Assembly (NCBI GenBank): GCA_903914045.1
Contig: CAIWNO010000371.1
Location: forward strand, 1 to 14,278
From: an uncultured bacterium
GTDB taxonomy: Bacteria > Planctomycetota > Phycisphaerae > Phycisphaerales > SM1A02
Direction: 5' to 3'
DNA: 14,278 nucleotides
The notes below the pieces were generated by a model, which ran no database searches, was not told the origin of the DNA, and saw only the letters and a program-made list of their open reading frames with translations. This document shows positions 7,613 to 14,278 of this stretch, in pieces. How positions within the stretch are numbered: position 1 is the first letter of the stretch; the number at the start of each line of letters is the position of its first letter. Made by a program: the position numbers and the translations under genes.

Positions 7613-8607
7613 CGCATCCACGCTTTCGCGGCGCCGCGGCGCAACAAGACCAAGAAGAATGGACCACCCGCAAGCGCGCAGATCACGCCCACGGGCAAGC
7701 GACCCGTGCTTGCGGGAGCGAAGTGGCGCACCGCGTCGGCTGCGATCAGCAATGTGCTTCCAGATATTGCCGCGGCCAGAACCGACACGCGGTGCCTTGG
7801 ACCAACGCAACTGCGCGCCATGTGCGGGCCGATCAATCCAACAAAGGCCAATGGCCCGCACAGCGCCGTGGCCACCGCTGCAAGAACGCTTGAACCAAGA
7901 ACTAAATACATCCGCACGCGTGGCACATGAATTCCAATGGAGGAACTTTCATCATCGCTTAAACCCATGGCGTCTAAGGTGGCGCCTTTACGAAAACCAA
8001 TAAAAATGCCTGCGAATACGGTGATCGTCGTCAAGATCACCACGGATAGTTCTGGCACCTCTGGCACGCGTCCCAGCGCCCAACCCGCAAGCGCGGGACG
8101 CATTTCAAGTGGAAGCAACCACTCAATCAGCGACGCCAACGCCGCCGCGACTGTTCCAACAATCACGCCCGAAAGCACAAGTGAAATGGGATCGATGCCG
8201 CCACCTTTGGCGCGTCCAAAATACAGCGTGACTGCAAGCGCCAACAATGCGCCAGCAGTTGCGGGAAGAATGGCGCCGCCCATGAGCAACCATGGTCCAC
8301 CAATGGCGGCAATCCAATACGCCGCGGCAACGCACGCTTGGCTTCCCGCTGAAAGTCCCAGCACAAATGGCGACGCCAACGGATTGCGCAGCAGCGTTTG
8401 TAAATAGATTCCACTGAGCGACAACGCGGCGCCAGCGAGCAGACCGCTCAGCAGCGCGCCCATGCGCCATTCCAATGAGTCGGATGTTGGCAGCGAAAAA
8501 GTCCACTGACCCGCGCCGTCTCGGCCAACAAGAAATCGACATGCGATGGCCGCGGCAAAGAGCAGCGACAATACAACCCAGCCAAATTTTTCTCGGCGTG
8601 TGTTCAT
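7609..8607 (-). CDS. ABC importer permease, FecCD/BtuC family
   Basis: 332 residues, typical length for the family, which forms a dimer of about ten helices per subunit in the inner membrane. Family motifs are clear: LAGAALSLSGIYLQTLLRNP then LASPFVLGLSAGS (58-89), and GPLAFVGLIGPHMAR (251-265), followed by a His-Arg pair, AADAVRHFAP (289-298) and a LPVGV-type segment with GGPFFLVLLRRG near the end. Hydrophobic segments are evenly spread. No clear Shine-Dalgarno sequence precedes the ATG at 8607. The binding-protein gene lies upstream with a 43-base gap and the ATPase gene overlaps downstream, so the three subunits of a type II importer are complete. Substrates in the family include cobalamin, haem and ferric siderophores; the sequence does not decide among them. 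Confidence 0.95.
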   Translation of the reverse strand: MNTRREKFGWVVLSLLFAAAIACRFLVGRDGAGQWTFSLPTSDSLEWRMGALLSGLLAGAALSLSGIYLQTLLRNPLASPFVLGLSAGSQACVAAAYWIAAIGGPWLLMGGAILPATAGALLALAVTLYFGRAKGGGIDPISLVLSGVIVGTVAAALASLIEWLLPLEMRPALAGWALGRVPEVPELSVVILTTITVFAGIFIGFRKGATLDAMGLSDDESSSIGIHVPRVRMYLVLGSSVLAAVATALCGPLAFVGLIGPHMARSCVGPRHRVSVLAAAISGSTLLIAADAVRHFAPASTGRLPVGVICALAGGPFFLVLLRRGAAKAWMR

Positions 8608-8650
8608 GGGTACTTGGGAACTTGCATAGAGCGTGTTGCGGCGCGTGTGA

Positions 8651-9568
8651 TCATGGCTTCATGTCGCTTTGATTTTGAATGGACCGTGCTTCGCTGACGC
8701 AAGCGCTTGGCGCAATGGCGTTGAAGTCGTGCGAGCAAAAACGCTCAATATCCGCACGAAAACGCTGCAACCCAGTGGCCAACTCAGGTCCAGGCAGCAA
8801 CAATTTTGGAGCGTACAGCGCAAGATGAAACACACCACGCTTGACGCATGCGTCTGGCAACACACCATCCGATCGCGCATGGTCTTTATCGCCAGCGGCG
8901 CCCACAATGACAATGATTGATTTGGGTTTCGTTGCGAACAGTTCCTCCATTGACAAATTTGGATTGCCTTTGTTGGGCAACGCCAGCGTTCCACCCATGG
9001 CGACCCACGCTTGCGCAAGATAGGTGTCGGCGCCAAATGCCCCAATGGGTTCGTCGGAATACAACAAGATGGCTGGCGAAAGTTTTTGCGCCGCCGCGCA
9101 AGGCGCTAACTCTTTTTCAAGCGCGTCGACCAACAGTTGCGCACGAATGGGTGCGGGTTGACCAACCGCTTTCTCCACGGCGCCGGGCAAATGTCGAATG
9201 TCATCCAAACTTGTGGCGGGAATAAATTCCAATTTCCAGTGTTTCGCGCTCGCGACTTGCTCCAACTGTGGCGGTGCGCCCGTTTGCGTTTGTTGAATTA
9301 AAAGTAAAGTTGGATTGGCGCGCACCAGCGTTTCCAAATCAACATCATTCAACGATCCAACAATTGGCGCAGTTGATGCGCACCACGGGGTTCGCCCAAC
9401 CAGCGACTGTTCCCATCCAAGCGCCACCACAGTGGCCGTCAACGCGGGCGAGAAACTGGCTATGCGCGGCGCGGATTTGCTTGAATCCGCAAGCGTTTTG
9501 ACAGCATCTTCATCGTGGCATGCCGCCACAAGAAGCGCCATCATCATGAGCCATGTCGCTTGCCGCAT
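8651..9568 (-). CDS. ABC importer substrate-binding lipoprotein (BtuF/FecB type)
   Basis: 305 residues from the ATG at 9568; a GTG at 9583 is also in frame, but 9568 gives a compact lipoprotein signal: MRQATWLMMMALLVAAC, with lipid-modified Cys17. The mature part has the layout of the helical-backbone (TroA-like) binding proteins: RIASFSPALTATVVALG (35-51), LVGRTPWC, GSLNDVDLETLVRANPTLLL (71-90), then a long linking helix (about 138-160) and a second lobe with ILLYSDEPIGAFGADTYL, LSMEEL.ATKP and KSIIVIV. This family delivers cobalamin, haem or siderophores to a BtuC/FecC-type permease, encoded just downstream. In a diderm it would sit on the periplasmic face of a membrane. The 54-base gap to the divergent gene leaves no room for a cobalamin riboswitch directly upstream. 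Confidence 0.9.
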   Translation of the reverse strand: MRQATWLMMMALLVAACHDEDAVKTLADSSKSAPRIASFSPALTATVVALGWEQSLVGRTPWCASTAPIVGSLNDVDLETLVRANPTLLLIQQTQTGAPPQLEQVASAKHWKLEFIPATSLDDIRHLPGAVEKAVGQPAPIRAQLLVDALEKELAPCAAAQKLSPAILLYSDEPIGAFGADTYLAQAWVAMGGTLALPNKGNPNLSMEELFATKPKSIIVIVGAAGDKDHARSDGVLPDACVKRGVFHLALYAPKLLLPGPELATGLQRFRADIERFCSHDFNAIAPSACVSEARSIQNQSDMKP

Positions 9569-9622
9569 ACCGCAGAGTAGCACCCATTTCGCATCGACCT
9601 CTCGCTACACTCTCACACTGAA
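9569..9622. promoter_or_regulatory. short divergent intergenic region
   Basis: Only 54 bases separate two divergent starts, so both promoters must be here or extend into the coding regions. On the + strand TACACT (9606-9611) could be a weak -10 for the coiled-coil gene, which would leave a leader of about 5 bases. I see no clear promoter for the minus strand, no Fur-like palindrome and no riboswitch. Confidence 0.35.
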
Positions 9623-10249
9623 ATGAATCTTTTTCGTTCCATGGGTCAACTGTTGCTCGGCCCCCGCGAGGAGCCAGAGCAAGTGCAAACGCGCCGCGTT
9701 CCAGACGCCGCCGCGGTGGCGACAGCCATTACTGAACTTGCCGAACGCTTGCACGACGATGAACGCGAACGCGAAAATATAATGCCACTGCTGCAACGCT
9801 TGCCCGAATCACTGCAAGCGCTTCCAGAGATCGCGCGTCAACAAGCCAAGTTGGGCGAGGCCATCGCCACATCATTGGTGCAGTCGCGTCAACGCGATCA
9901 ATCCATCGAATCTATTTTGGAACGAATCGCCCAAGGCGTGGGCCAACAAACCGACACCTTTGGATTGGTGCAGCAACAACTGGACTTGAACCACCAAGCG
10001 TCGCAGCGCATTGCAGAAGCCGTGGCCACATTGGCGCAAGGCGTCGGTGATTTATCCAGCGGTCAGCGGCGAAACTCGGACTCGCTTGTGGGCTTGCTTG
10101 ATCGAATGCGCGACCGCGATGAAACGGTTGGAAAAATCCAAGGCCGTTTGCATGTGTGGTTGGTGTTCTCCACAGCCGTGGCATGCGGCTCCATGATTGC
10201 TTGTCTTTTGCTTGCTTGGGCCGCTATTCGCGCCTTGACTTCGACATAA
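9623..10249 (+). CDS. unknown tail-anchored coiled-coil protein
   Basis: 208 residues. Residues about 29-170 are almost wholly polar and helical, rich in Gln, Arg, Glu and Ala, with heptad-like spacing of Leu/Ile/Val (for example ITELAERLHDD, LLQRLPESLQALPEI, IESILERIAQGV). A single hydrophobic segment lies at about 178-202 (LHVWLVFSTAVACGSMIAC then LLLAWAAI) and only a few residues follow, so the bulk should be cytoplasmic with the C-terminus in the membrane. There is no signal peptide and no enzyme motif. The pattern loosely recalls the signalling helices of chemotaxis receptors or LemA/phage-shock-type coiled coils, but I cannot assign it. The ATG at 9623 has no clear Shine-Dalgarno sequence. 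It is divergent from the importer and lies just upstream of the tRNA gene. Confidence 0.75.
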   Translation: MNLFRSMGQLLLGPREEPEQVQTRRVPDAAAVATAITELAERLHDDERERENIMPLLQRLPESLQALPEIARQQAKLGEAIATSLVQSRQRDQSIESILERIAQGVGQQTDTFGLVQQQLDLNHQASQRIAEAVATLAQGVGDLSSGQRRNSDSLVGLLDRMRDRDETVGKIQGRLHVWLVFSTAVACGSMIACLLLAWAAIRALTST

Positions 10250-10281
10250 TTGATTAGGCGAGTAGTATTCGCCCGCACCTT

Positions 10282-10368
10282 GGTGGGGTGGCAGAGCGGT
10301 TGAACGTATCCGACTTGAAATCGGATAGGCCCGCAAGGGTCTCAGGGGTTCGAATCCCCTCCCCACCT
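10282..10368 (+). tRNA. tRNA-Ser(UGA)
   Basis: A complete type II tRNA cloverleaf. The acceptor stem pairs GGTGGGG (10282-10288) with CCCCACC (10361-10367). The D arm contains the usual GCAGAGCGGTTGAA. The anticodon stem TCCGA/TCGGA (10309-10313 and 10321-10325) encloses a 7-base loop, CTTGAAA, giving anticodon TGA at 10316-10318, which reads UCA serine codons. The long variable arm (10328-10341) is a 5-bp stem closed by GCAA. The T arm is AGGGG-TTCGAAT-CCCCT (10344-10360). CCA is not encoded and must be added. The discriminator base is T (10368), where bacterial serine tRNAs normally have G. Confidence 0.97.
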
Positions 10369-10373
10369 TTTTT
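10369..10373 (+). terminator. possible U-tract terminator after tRNA-Ser
   Basis: Six T residues (10368-10373) follow the acceptor stem directly. Together with the GC-rich T arm and acceptor stem they could end transcription, but no separate hairpin is present. Confidence 0.35.
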
Positions 10374-10437
10374 GTGGATATGCACGCGGCGACATGCAAT
10401 GTGAAATGCGCGCAAGCGTGGCCCGCGCACGCAGACT

Positions 10438-11580
10438 TCAGCGACTTTTATTTTCAACAGATGGTTGCGCAACTGCTGGAGCGACGGCGGAATCTTTCGC
10501 TGGTTGCTCCATGGGCTGCAGCGGAAATTCGCCGCGAAAAATTCTGTCGCCAGCTCCTCGCGCGGTGATGGCTTTGACAAAGGTTGAGTATTCGTCGCTG
10601 AAGGTCGCAAAGTCTGGATTGAAATATTCCAAAATGACGGCGTTGCCCGTGCGCAATTGCACCGCGCGCTCACGGCCCTTCTTGCCCATGATCGACTTGC
10701 TTGCGGCCAATCGCCCCGCAAGTTTGCCAGAGGCGGCGTCTTGAATCAATTGTGAAAATGATTCACGGTACTTGCCCGATTCACCATCGCGCAAAAATTG
10801 CACCAACGCCCACACTTGCGCGTAGTACGTGAGAAGAGAATTTTTTCCATCCTGCAAAAATTCCTGCGGCGTGCCATTGAGCAAATCAGCAAGTGGAATT
10901 AAATCAGCGCTGCGAACCGCCTCACGCAATTCCGACCACCGCTCAAAGTTTCGCCACGGACGAAATGTGGAAGGACCACTATCGCGCGACAACCGCGTTC
11001 CTTCCATATAGCACGCAATGCCCTCCTCCATCCAAGTTGGAAGCGGATGTTGCAAGGTTTGCTGGCTGAATTGATGCCAACCCTCGTGCGCGGCGATGGT
11101 CTGGGTATCGAAGCGGCCAATGTCGTAGAGGACGCTGACGGAATCGGTGGTGTAACCGCCCTTGCCAAGACCAATATAAATTTCGGCGTCGCGGCCCAAT
11201 TTCTTGCGAGTCCATTTTTCCCACAACGCGCGCTCACCAAAAATATACATTTCCAGCGGCCCCTCAGGGATTGCAATGGGACCAAGCGCGCTTGCGTAAG
11301 CCACAAAACAAGTCTCCATGAAGTCAGGCAATCGATCACGAAATGCTTGATCGCGCAGCGCCAGTTTTAAATTGTAATGTGGAGTGCGAACCACAATGCC
11401 GTGGTCACCGCCATCGCTCCAAGCGCCCTCAACAACATTTTTGGAAATGGAATCCGCGATCGCAGTTGGATGCACCTCGCTGGTTGTGGTTGGAGATGCC
11501 TTTGGAATACTTGGCGCGCTGGAACAACCCGCAGCGTACGCAAGAATAAGAATCATAAGAATGGCGTTGTTGTTGTTCAT
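10438..11580 (-). CDS. lipoprotein with HExxH zinc-peptidase motif (DUF1570/peptidase-MA-like)
   Basis: 380 residues. The N-terminus is a lipoprotein signal: MNNNNAILMILILAYAAGC, with Cys19 the likely lipid-modified residue, followed by a Ser/Pro/Thr-rich spacer. Residues about 60-125 (VRTPHYNLKLAL then a YIFG segment) resemble the strand part that precedes the catalytic helix in peptidase-MA-like proteins. The zinc site is HEGWH (165-169), with PTWMEEG (181-187) downstream; Glu186 would be the third ligand, the gluzincin layout. The C-terminal half is helical (LLTYYAQVWALVQFLRDGES) and the end is Ala/Pro/Gln-rich. It probably acts on the cell surface or in the periplasm; the substrate is unknown. 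It starts 57 bases after valS on the same strand and ends facing the tRNA gene. The metal site is plain; the family name is from memory of similar planctomycete proteins. Confidence 0.8.
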   Translation of the reverse strand: MNNNNAILMILILAYAAGCSSAPSIPKASPTTTSEVHPTAIADSISKNVVEGAWSDGGDHGIVVRTPHYNLKLALRDQAFRDRLPDFMETCFVAYASALGPIAIPEGPLEMYIFGERALWEKWTRKKLGRDAEIYIGLGKGGYTTDSVSVLYDIGRFDTQTIAAHEGWHQFSQQTLQHPLPTWMEEGIACYMEGTRLSRDSGPSTFRPWRNFERWSELREAVRSADLIPLADLLNGTPQEFLQDGKNSLLTYYAQVWALVQFLRDGESGKYRESFSQLIQDAASGKLAGRLAASKSIMGKKGRERAVQLRTGNAVILEYFNPDFATFSDEYSTFVKAITARGAGDRIFRGEFPLQPMEQPAKDSAVAPAVAQPSVENKSR

Positions 11581-11637
11581 GCACTATTTCAACATTCACA
11601 CTCTATGCAAACAAATTTCAATCAGCATTCAAAAAAC

Positions 11638-14278
11638 TTAGGCCAGCTCCCGCAGCGACCGCTCCACCGCGGCAAGTTCAGCCTCTGCGTCAAGCAACAT
11701 TTTCTGCGTGTCTTGCACCACTTGCGGCGGCGCTTTGGCCACGTAGCCGGCGTTGGATAATTTGCCTTTGTAGCCGCTCACGGCGCGCTGTCTATCCGCA
11801 AGCAACTTGGTCAAACGAGCGCGTTCCGCGCCAATATCAAGCGCATCCACCAGGCCATCAAGCCAGCATTCTTCGCCTTCAAATGTCATGGACGCGGCGG
11901 TTGGCGAACGCGCGTGCGTAAGTGGCAAGACGCCATCCACGCCGGACAGTGTTTCAACAACGCCGCCCGCGAGTTCAACCACGTGCGCCGCCTTGACGCT
12001 GGCCAACAACTTGATGCGCTTCTTGGGATTCACTTGACGTTCGCCGCGCGCATTTCGAATGGCTTCGACCAACGTTTGGACGCGCGCGAAATCAGCCTCT
12101 GCTTTGGTGTCGATCAACGACGCATGCGCAACTGGCCATGACGATGTGGCCAACATGTCGGTCGACTTCATATCAAGACCGCGCACAACGCACGCCGCGT
12201 GCTTATTCACCGCGCTCCACAACGCCTCAGTCACATGCGGCATGCCTGGATGGAACAAACGGATAATTGCGCTCAGCGAACACGCCATGACGCATTGTTG
12301 CGCGGGATCATTCTTGGCCGTTGGTTTGGCGGCTTCCAAAAACCAATCGCAAAAGTCGCGCCACAATAAGTCATAGCCAGCGGCGGCGAAATCGCTAAAT
12401 CGATATTCAGCCAACGCGCGATCGGCGCGCGCCAATGCGCCAGCCACGCGCGACAACATCCAACGATCCAGAAGTGGCCGAGTGGCGGGATCAACTTCAA
12501 GCGCGGGCTGAGGCGTGTTCATTAACGCAAAGCGCGACGCGTTCCACAGTTTGGTGGCCACATTGCGACCCATGTCGAAACGGCTTGAGGTGTTGCGCGC
12601 CAATGGTTGCGCCGCGCTTGGCGTGGCCAAACCGCTGGCCGCGCCGTAGGTGGAAACCATGGTCTTTGCAGGCGTTTTTGGGCTTTTCTGAATGGGCGCC
12701 GCCACCATGTGGCCGCTGGGAGCGCGTGTGAACTCGGGCTCGAATGTTTCGCCACTCTCGGGATCGATCATGTCAATCTGCACGCGCACATCTTGCGTGT
12801 CGGTGGTCAAGTCAAGCAATGTGAATCGCAACGCATCGGCGCCGTGACTGTGAATCACATCGCGCGGGTCAAGCCCGTTGCCCAAGCTCTTGCTCATGCG
12901 CTGACCGAAACCATCTTGAATGACGGGATGAATGTAGACATGCTTGAACGGAACTTTTCCGCCCAAGAAATATCGATTGAACATGGTCATGCGGCTCACC
13001 CACAATGTGATGATGTCGCGCGCGGTGCTGAGCACAGTGCTTGGGTTGTAACGCTCAAGCATGCCCTTCATGTCTGGAAACTTTTCTGGATGCGGCCAAC
13101 CCAACGTGCCCAGCGGCCACAGCGCGGAACTAAACCATGTATCAAGAACATCTTGGTCCTGCGCAAAACCAGCCGTGAGCAATTGCGCAGCAACATGATC
13201 AAGTTCAAGCGGCAAGCACACAGATTCTTCAACGCTGCCATCGTCGCGTTTGCGCATGCGGTGCGCCGCGCCCATCTTGGACCACTTGGAATCCACCGCG
13301 ATCATTTCACTAGCGCGCAGCGAAGTCGATTGCGTGAGCGCCTCATCTTTGGCGTCGCGCGTCCACACCGGAATGCGGTGCCCCCACCACAATTGTCGGC
13401 TAATGCACCAATCGCGAAGCGACTCATGCCAATGTTGAAATGTCTTGGCGTAGCGCGGCGGAAAGAAACGAATTTCGCCGTCACCCACTGCTTTACCCGC
13501 GGGCGACGCGCCTTCAAATTGATCGGTCGCCATGGCTTTCAACGCCGCGCCGCGCAAACGTTCGTCCGTCACGCGCACAAACCATTGATCGCTGAGCCAC
13601 GGCTCAATCGCCACGCCGCTTCGATCGCTGTGACCCACGGCATGTTTCCACGGCCGCTCATTTTCCAGAAGTCCGTTCACCTTGAACCAATTCACAATCG
13701 CCTTGCGCGCGTCCTCGCGCGACATACCAACAAACGCTTTTGCATCCGCGGACACATCCTGCCAACCATGGCGATCAGAAATCGCGCCGTCTGGACCAAG
13801 CACATTGATCACCGCCAAATTGTGGCGCCGACCAATGTCAAAATCATTCGGGTCATGCGCGGGAGTGACTTTCAAGAACCCGGTCGCAACTTCGGCCTTG
13901 GCGTCGCTGGCGTCGCCGCCCATGGAAAGCGGCATGACAACATAGTCATCTTCCACGATTGGAATTTCGCGTCCAACAATTGGCAATATTATTTTCTTGC
14001 CGCGCAAACTGGCCGCGCGCGGATCTTTTGGATTCATGGCAACAGCTGTGTCGCCAAGCATGGTCTCGGGACGAGTGGTGGCCACGGTGATCGTGCCCGA
14101 ACCATCGCTCAGCGGATATTTCAGGTACCACATTTTTCCATCGACATCGCGCATGACCACTTCGTCGTCGGCAATGGCGGTCTTGGTTTTGGGATCCCAA
14201 TTCACAAGGCGCCGACCGCGCTCAATCAAACCATCTTGAAACAACCTGAAAAAACCTTCACGCACCGCGGAGGCGCAC
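11638..14278 (-). CDS. valS: valyl-tRNA synthetase, 5' end outside window
   Basis: The frame is open from the right window edge (14278) to a TAA at 11638-11640, with about 879 codons visible. A GTG at 14265 is an internal Val codon: the residues before it (CASA) continue into VREGFFRLFQDGLIERGRRL, as in ValS. The HIGH motif and about 150 residues lie beyond the edge. Visible parts: VNWDPKTKTAIADDEV; the editing domain with ATTRPETMLGD and VTPAHDPNDFDIGRRH; the catalytic part with WISRQLWWGHRIPVW in slightly changed form and LDTWFSSALWPLGTLGWP; RMSKS (12886-12900, KMSKS variant) followed by LGNGLDPRDV; the anticodon-binding domain (RNVATKLWNASRFALMN onward); and the C-terminal coiled coil (ERARLTKLLADRQRAVSGYK). 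About 64 extra residues sit between catalytic and anticodon-binding domains. The enzyme charges tRNA-Val and edits misactivated threonine. Confidence 0.97.
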   Translation of the reverse strand, partial: CASAVREGFFRLFQDGLIERGRRLVNWDPKTKTAIADDEVVMRDVDGKMWYLKYPLSDGSGTITVATTRPETMLGDTAVAMNPKDPRAASLRGKKIILPIVGREIPIVEDDYVVMPLSMGGDASDAKAEVATGFLKVTPAHDPNDFDIGRRHNLAVINVLGPDGAISDRHGWQDVSADAKAFVGMSREDARKAIVNWFKVNGLLENERPWKHAVGHSDRSGVAIEPWLSDQWFVRVTDERLRGAALKAMATDQFEGASPAGKAVGDGEIRFFPPRYAKTFQHWHESLRDWCISRQLWWGHRIPVWTRDAKDEALTQSTSLRASEMIAVDSKWSKMGAAHRMRKRDDGSVEESVCLPLELDHVAAQLLTAGFAQDQDVLDTWFSSALWPLGTLGWPHPEKFPDMKGMLERYNPSTVLSTARDIITLWVSRMTMFNRYFLGGKVPFKHVYIHPVIQDGFGQRMSKSLGNGLDPRDVIHSHGADALRFTLLDLTTDTQDVRVQIDMIDPESGETFEPEFTRAPSGHMVAAPIQKSPKTPAKTMVSTYGAASGLATPSAAQPLARNTSSRFDMGRNVATKLWNASRFALMNTPQPALEVDPATRPLLDRWMLSRVAGALARADRALAEYRFSDFAAAGYDLLWRDFCDWFLEAAKPTAKNDPAQQCVMACSLSAIIRLFHPGMPHVTEALWSAVNKHAACVVRGLDMKSTDMLATSSWPVAHASLIDTKAEADFARVQTLVEAIRNARGERQVNPKKRIKLLASVKAAHVVELAGGVVETLSGVDGVLPLTHARSPTAASMTFEGEECWLDGLVDALDIGAERARLTKLLADRQRAVSGYKGKLSNAGYVAKAPPQVVQDTQKMLLDAEAELAAVERSLRELA
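12588..12780 (-). other. inserted segment within valS
   Basis: About 64 residues lie between TDTQDVRV, which closes the catalytic domain, and SSRFDMGRN, which opens the anticodon-binding domain. Common bacterial ValS proteins have about 10-20 residues here. The first half is acidic (MIDPESGETFEPEF) and the second is Ala/Ser/Thr/Pro-rich, so it is probably a surface loop. It keeps the reading frame and shares the base composition of its surroundings. Confidence 0.6.

Noticed and set aside
7613..7861. N-terminal extension of the importer ATPase by 83 residues
   Set aside because: It would overlap the permease by about 250 bases and adds Arg/Gly-rich sequence not found in the family; the ATG at 7612 gives the normal length and an ATGA overlap.
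7018..7930. Overlapping plus-strand open frames of 114-203 codons across the importer genes
   Set aside because: They are GC-rich shadows of the ATPase and permease genes, with Arg/Ala/Cys-rich translations and no motifs.
9569..9622. Cobalamin riboswitch or Fur box upstream of the importer
   Set aside because: The gap is too short for the riboswitch, and I see neither a B12-box-like sequence nor a Fur-like palindrome.
10416..10432. Hairpin GCGTG/CACGC just past the lipoprotein stop as an intrinsic terminator
   Set aside because: The stem is only 5 bp and no T-run follows on the minus strand.
1..14278. CRISPR array, insertion sequence, prophage or toxin-antitoxin pair
   Set aside because: There are no spaced direct repeats, no terminal inverted repeats with a transposase, no integrase and no small paired genes anywhere in the window.

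Overview
The window looks like a chromosomal segment of a bacterium. I infer a member of the Planctomycetota, most likely the Phycisphaerae. This rests on gene style: a type IV pilus/type II secretion ATPase locus followed by a CvpA-like membrane protein with a large added domain, lipoprotein metallopeptidases of the DUF1570 kind, few visible Shine-Dalgarno sequences, and moderate GC by eye. No 16S rRNA or other strong phylogenetic marker is present, so this placement is tentative. Coding density is very high. The longest gap without a gene is about 120 bases. I see no insertion sequence, prophage, CRISPR array or resistance island.

Region 1 (1-3957, + strand) holds three tightly packed genes. 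They are the C-terminal end of a PilT/PilU-type retraction ATPase, a membrane-anchored GspE/PilB-like protein whose nucleotide-binding motifs are eroded (a probable pseudo-ATPase), and a CvpA-like four-helix membrane protein with a large extracytoplasmic domain. They probably form one transcription unit for a pilus or secretion apparatus.

Region 2 (4000-9568, - strand) is a run of six genes read right to left. The first three encode a complete ABC importer of the BtuFCD/FecBCD type: a substrate-binding lipoprotein, a permease, and an ATPase joined to the permease by a 4-base ATGA overlap. Next comes an unrecognised small membrane protein. Last are accB and accC, the biotin carrier and biotin carboxylase of acetyl-CoA carboxylase. 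The ligand of the importer (cobalamin, haem or a siderophore) cannot be told from the sequence.

Region 3 (9623-10368, + strand) has an unrecognised tail-anchored coiled-coil protein, divergent from the importer, followed by a tRNA-Ser(UGA) gene.

Region 4 (10438-14278, - strand) has valS (valyl-tRNA synthetase), cut at its 5' end by the window edge, followed by a secreted lipoprotein with a HEGWH zinc-peptidase motif.

Most of the window is housekeeping or standard transport, and I do not see a clearly new multi-gene system. The most interesting items are the membrane-bound degenerate GspE-like protein paired with the CvpA-like protein, the inserted segment in ValS, the U73 discriminator of the tRNA-Ser, and three proteins of unknown or poorly defined role.
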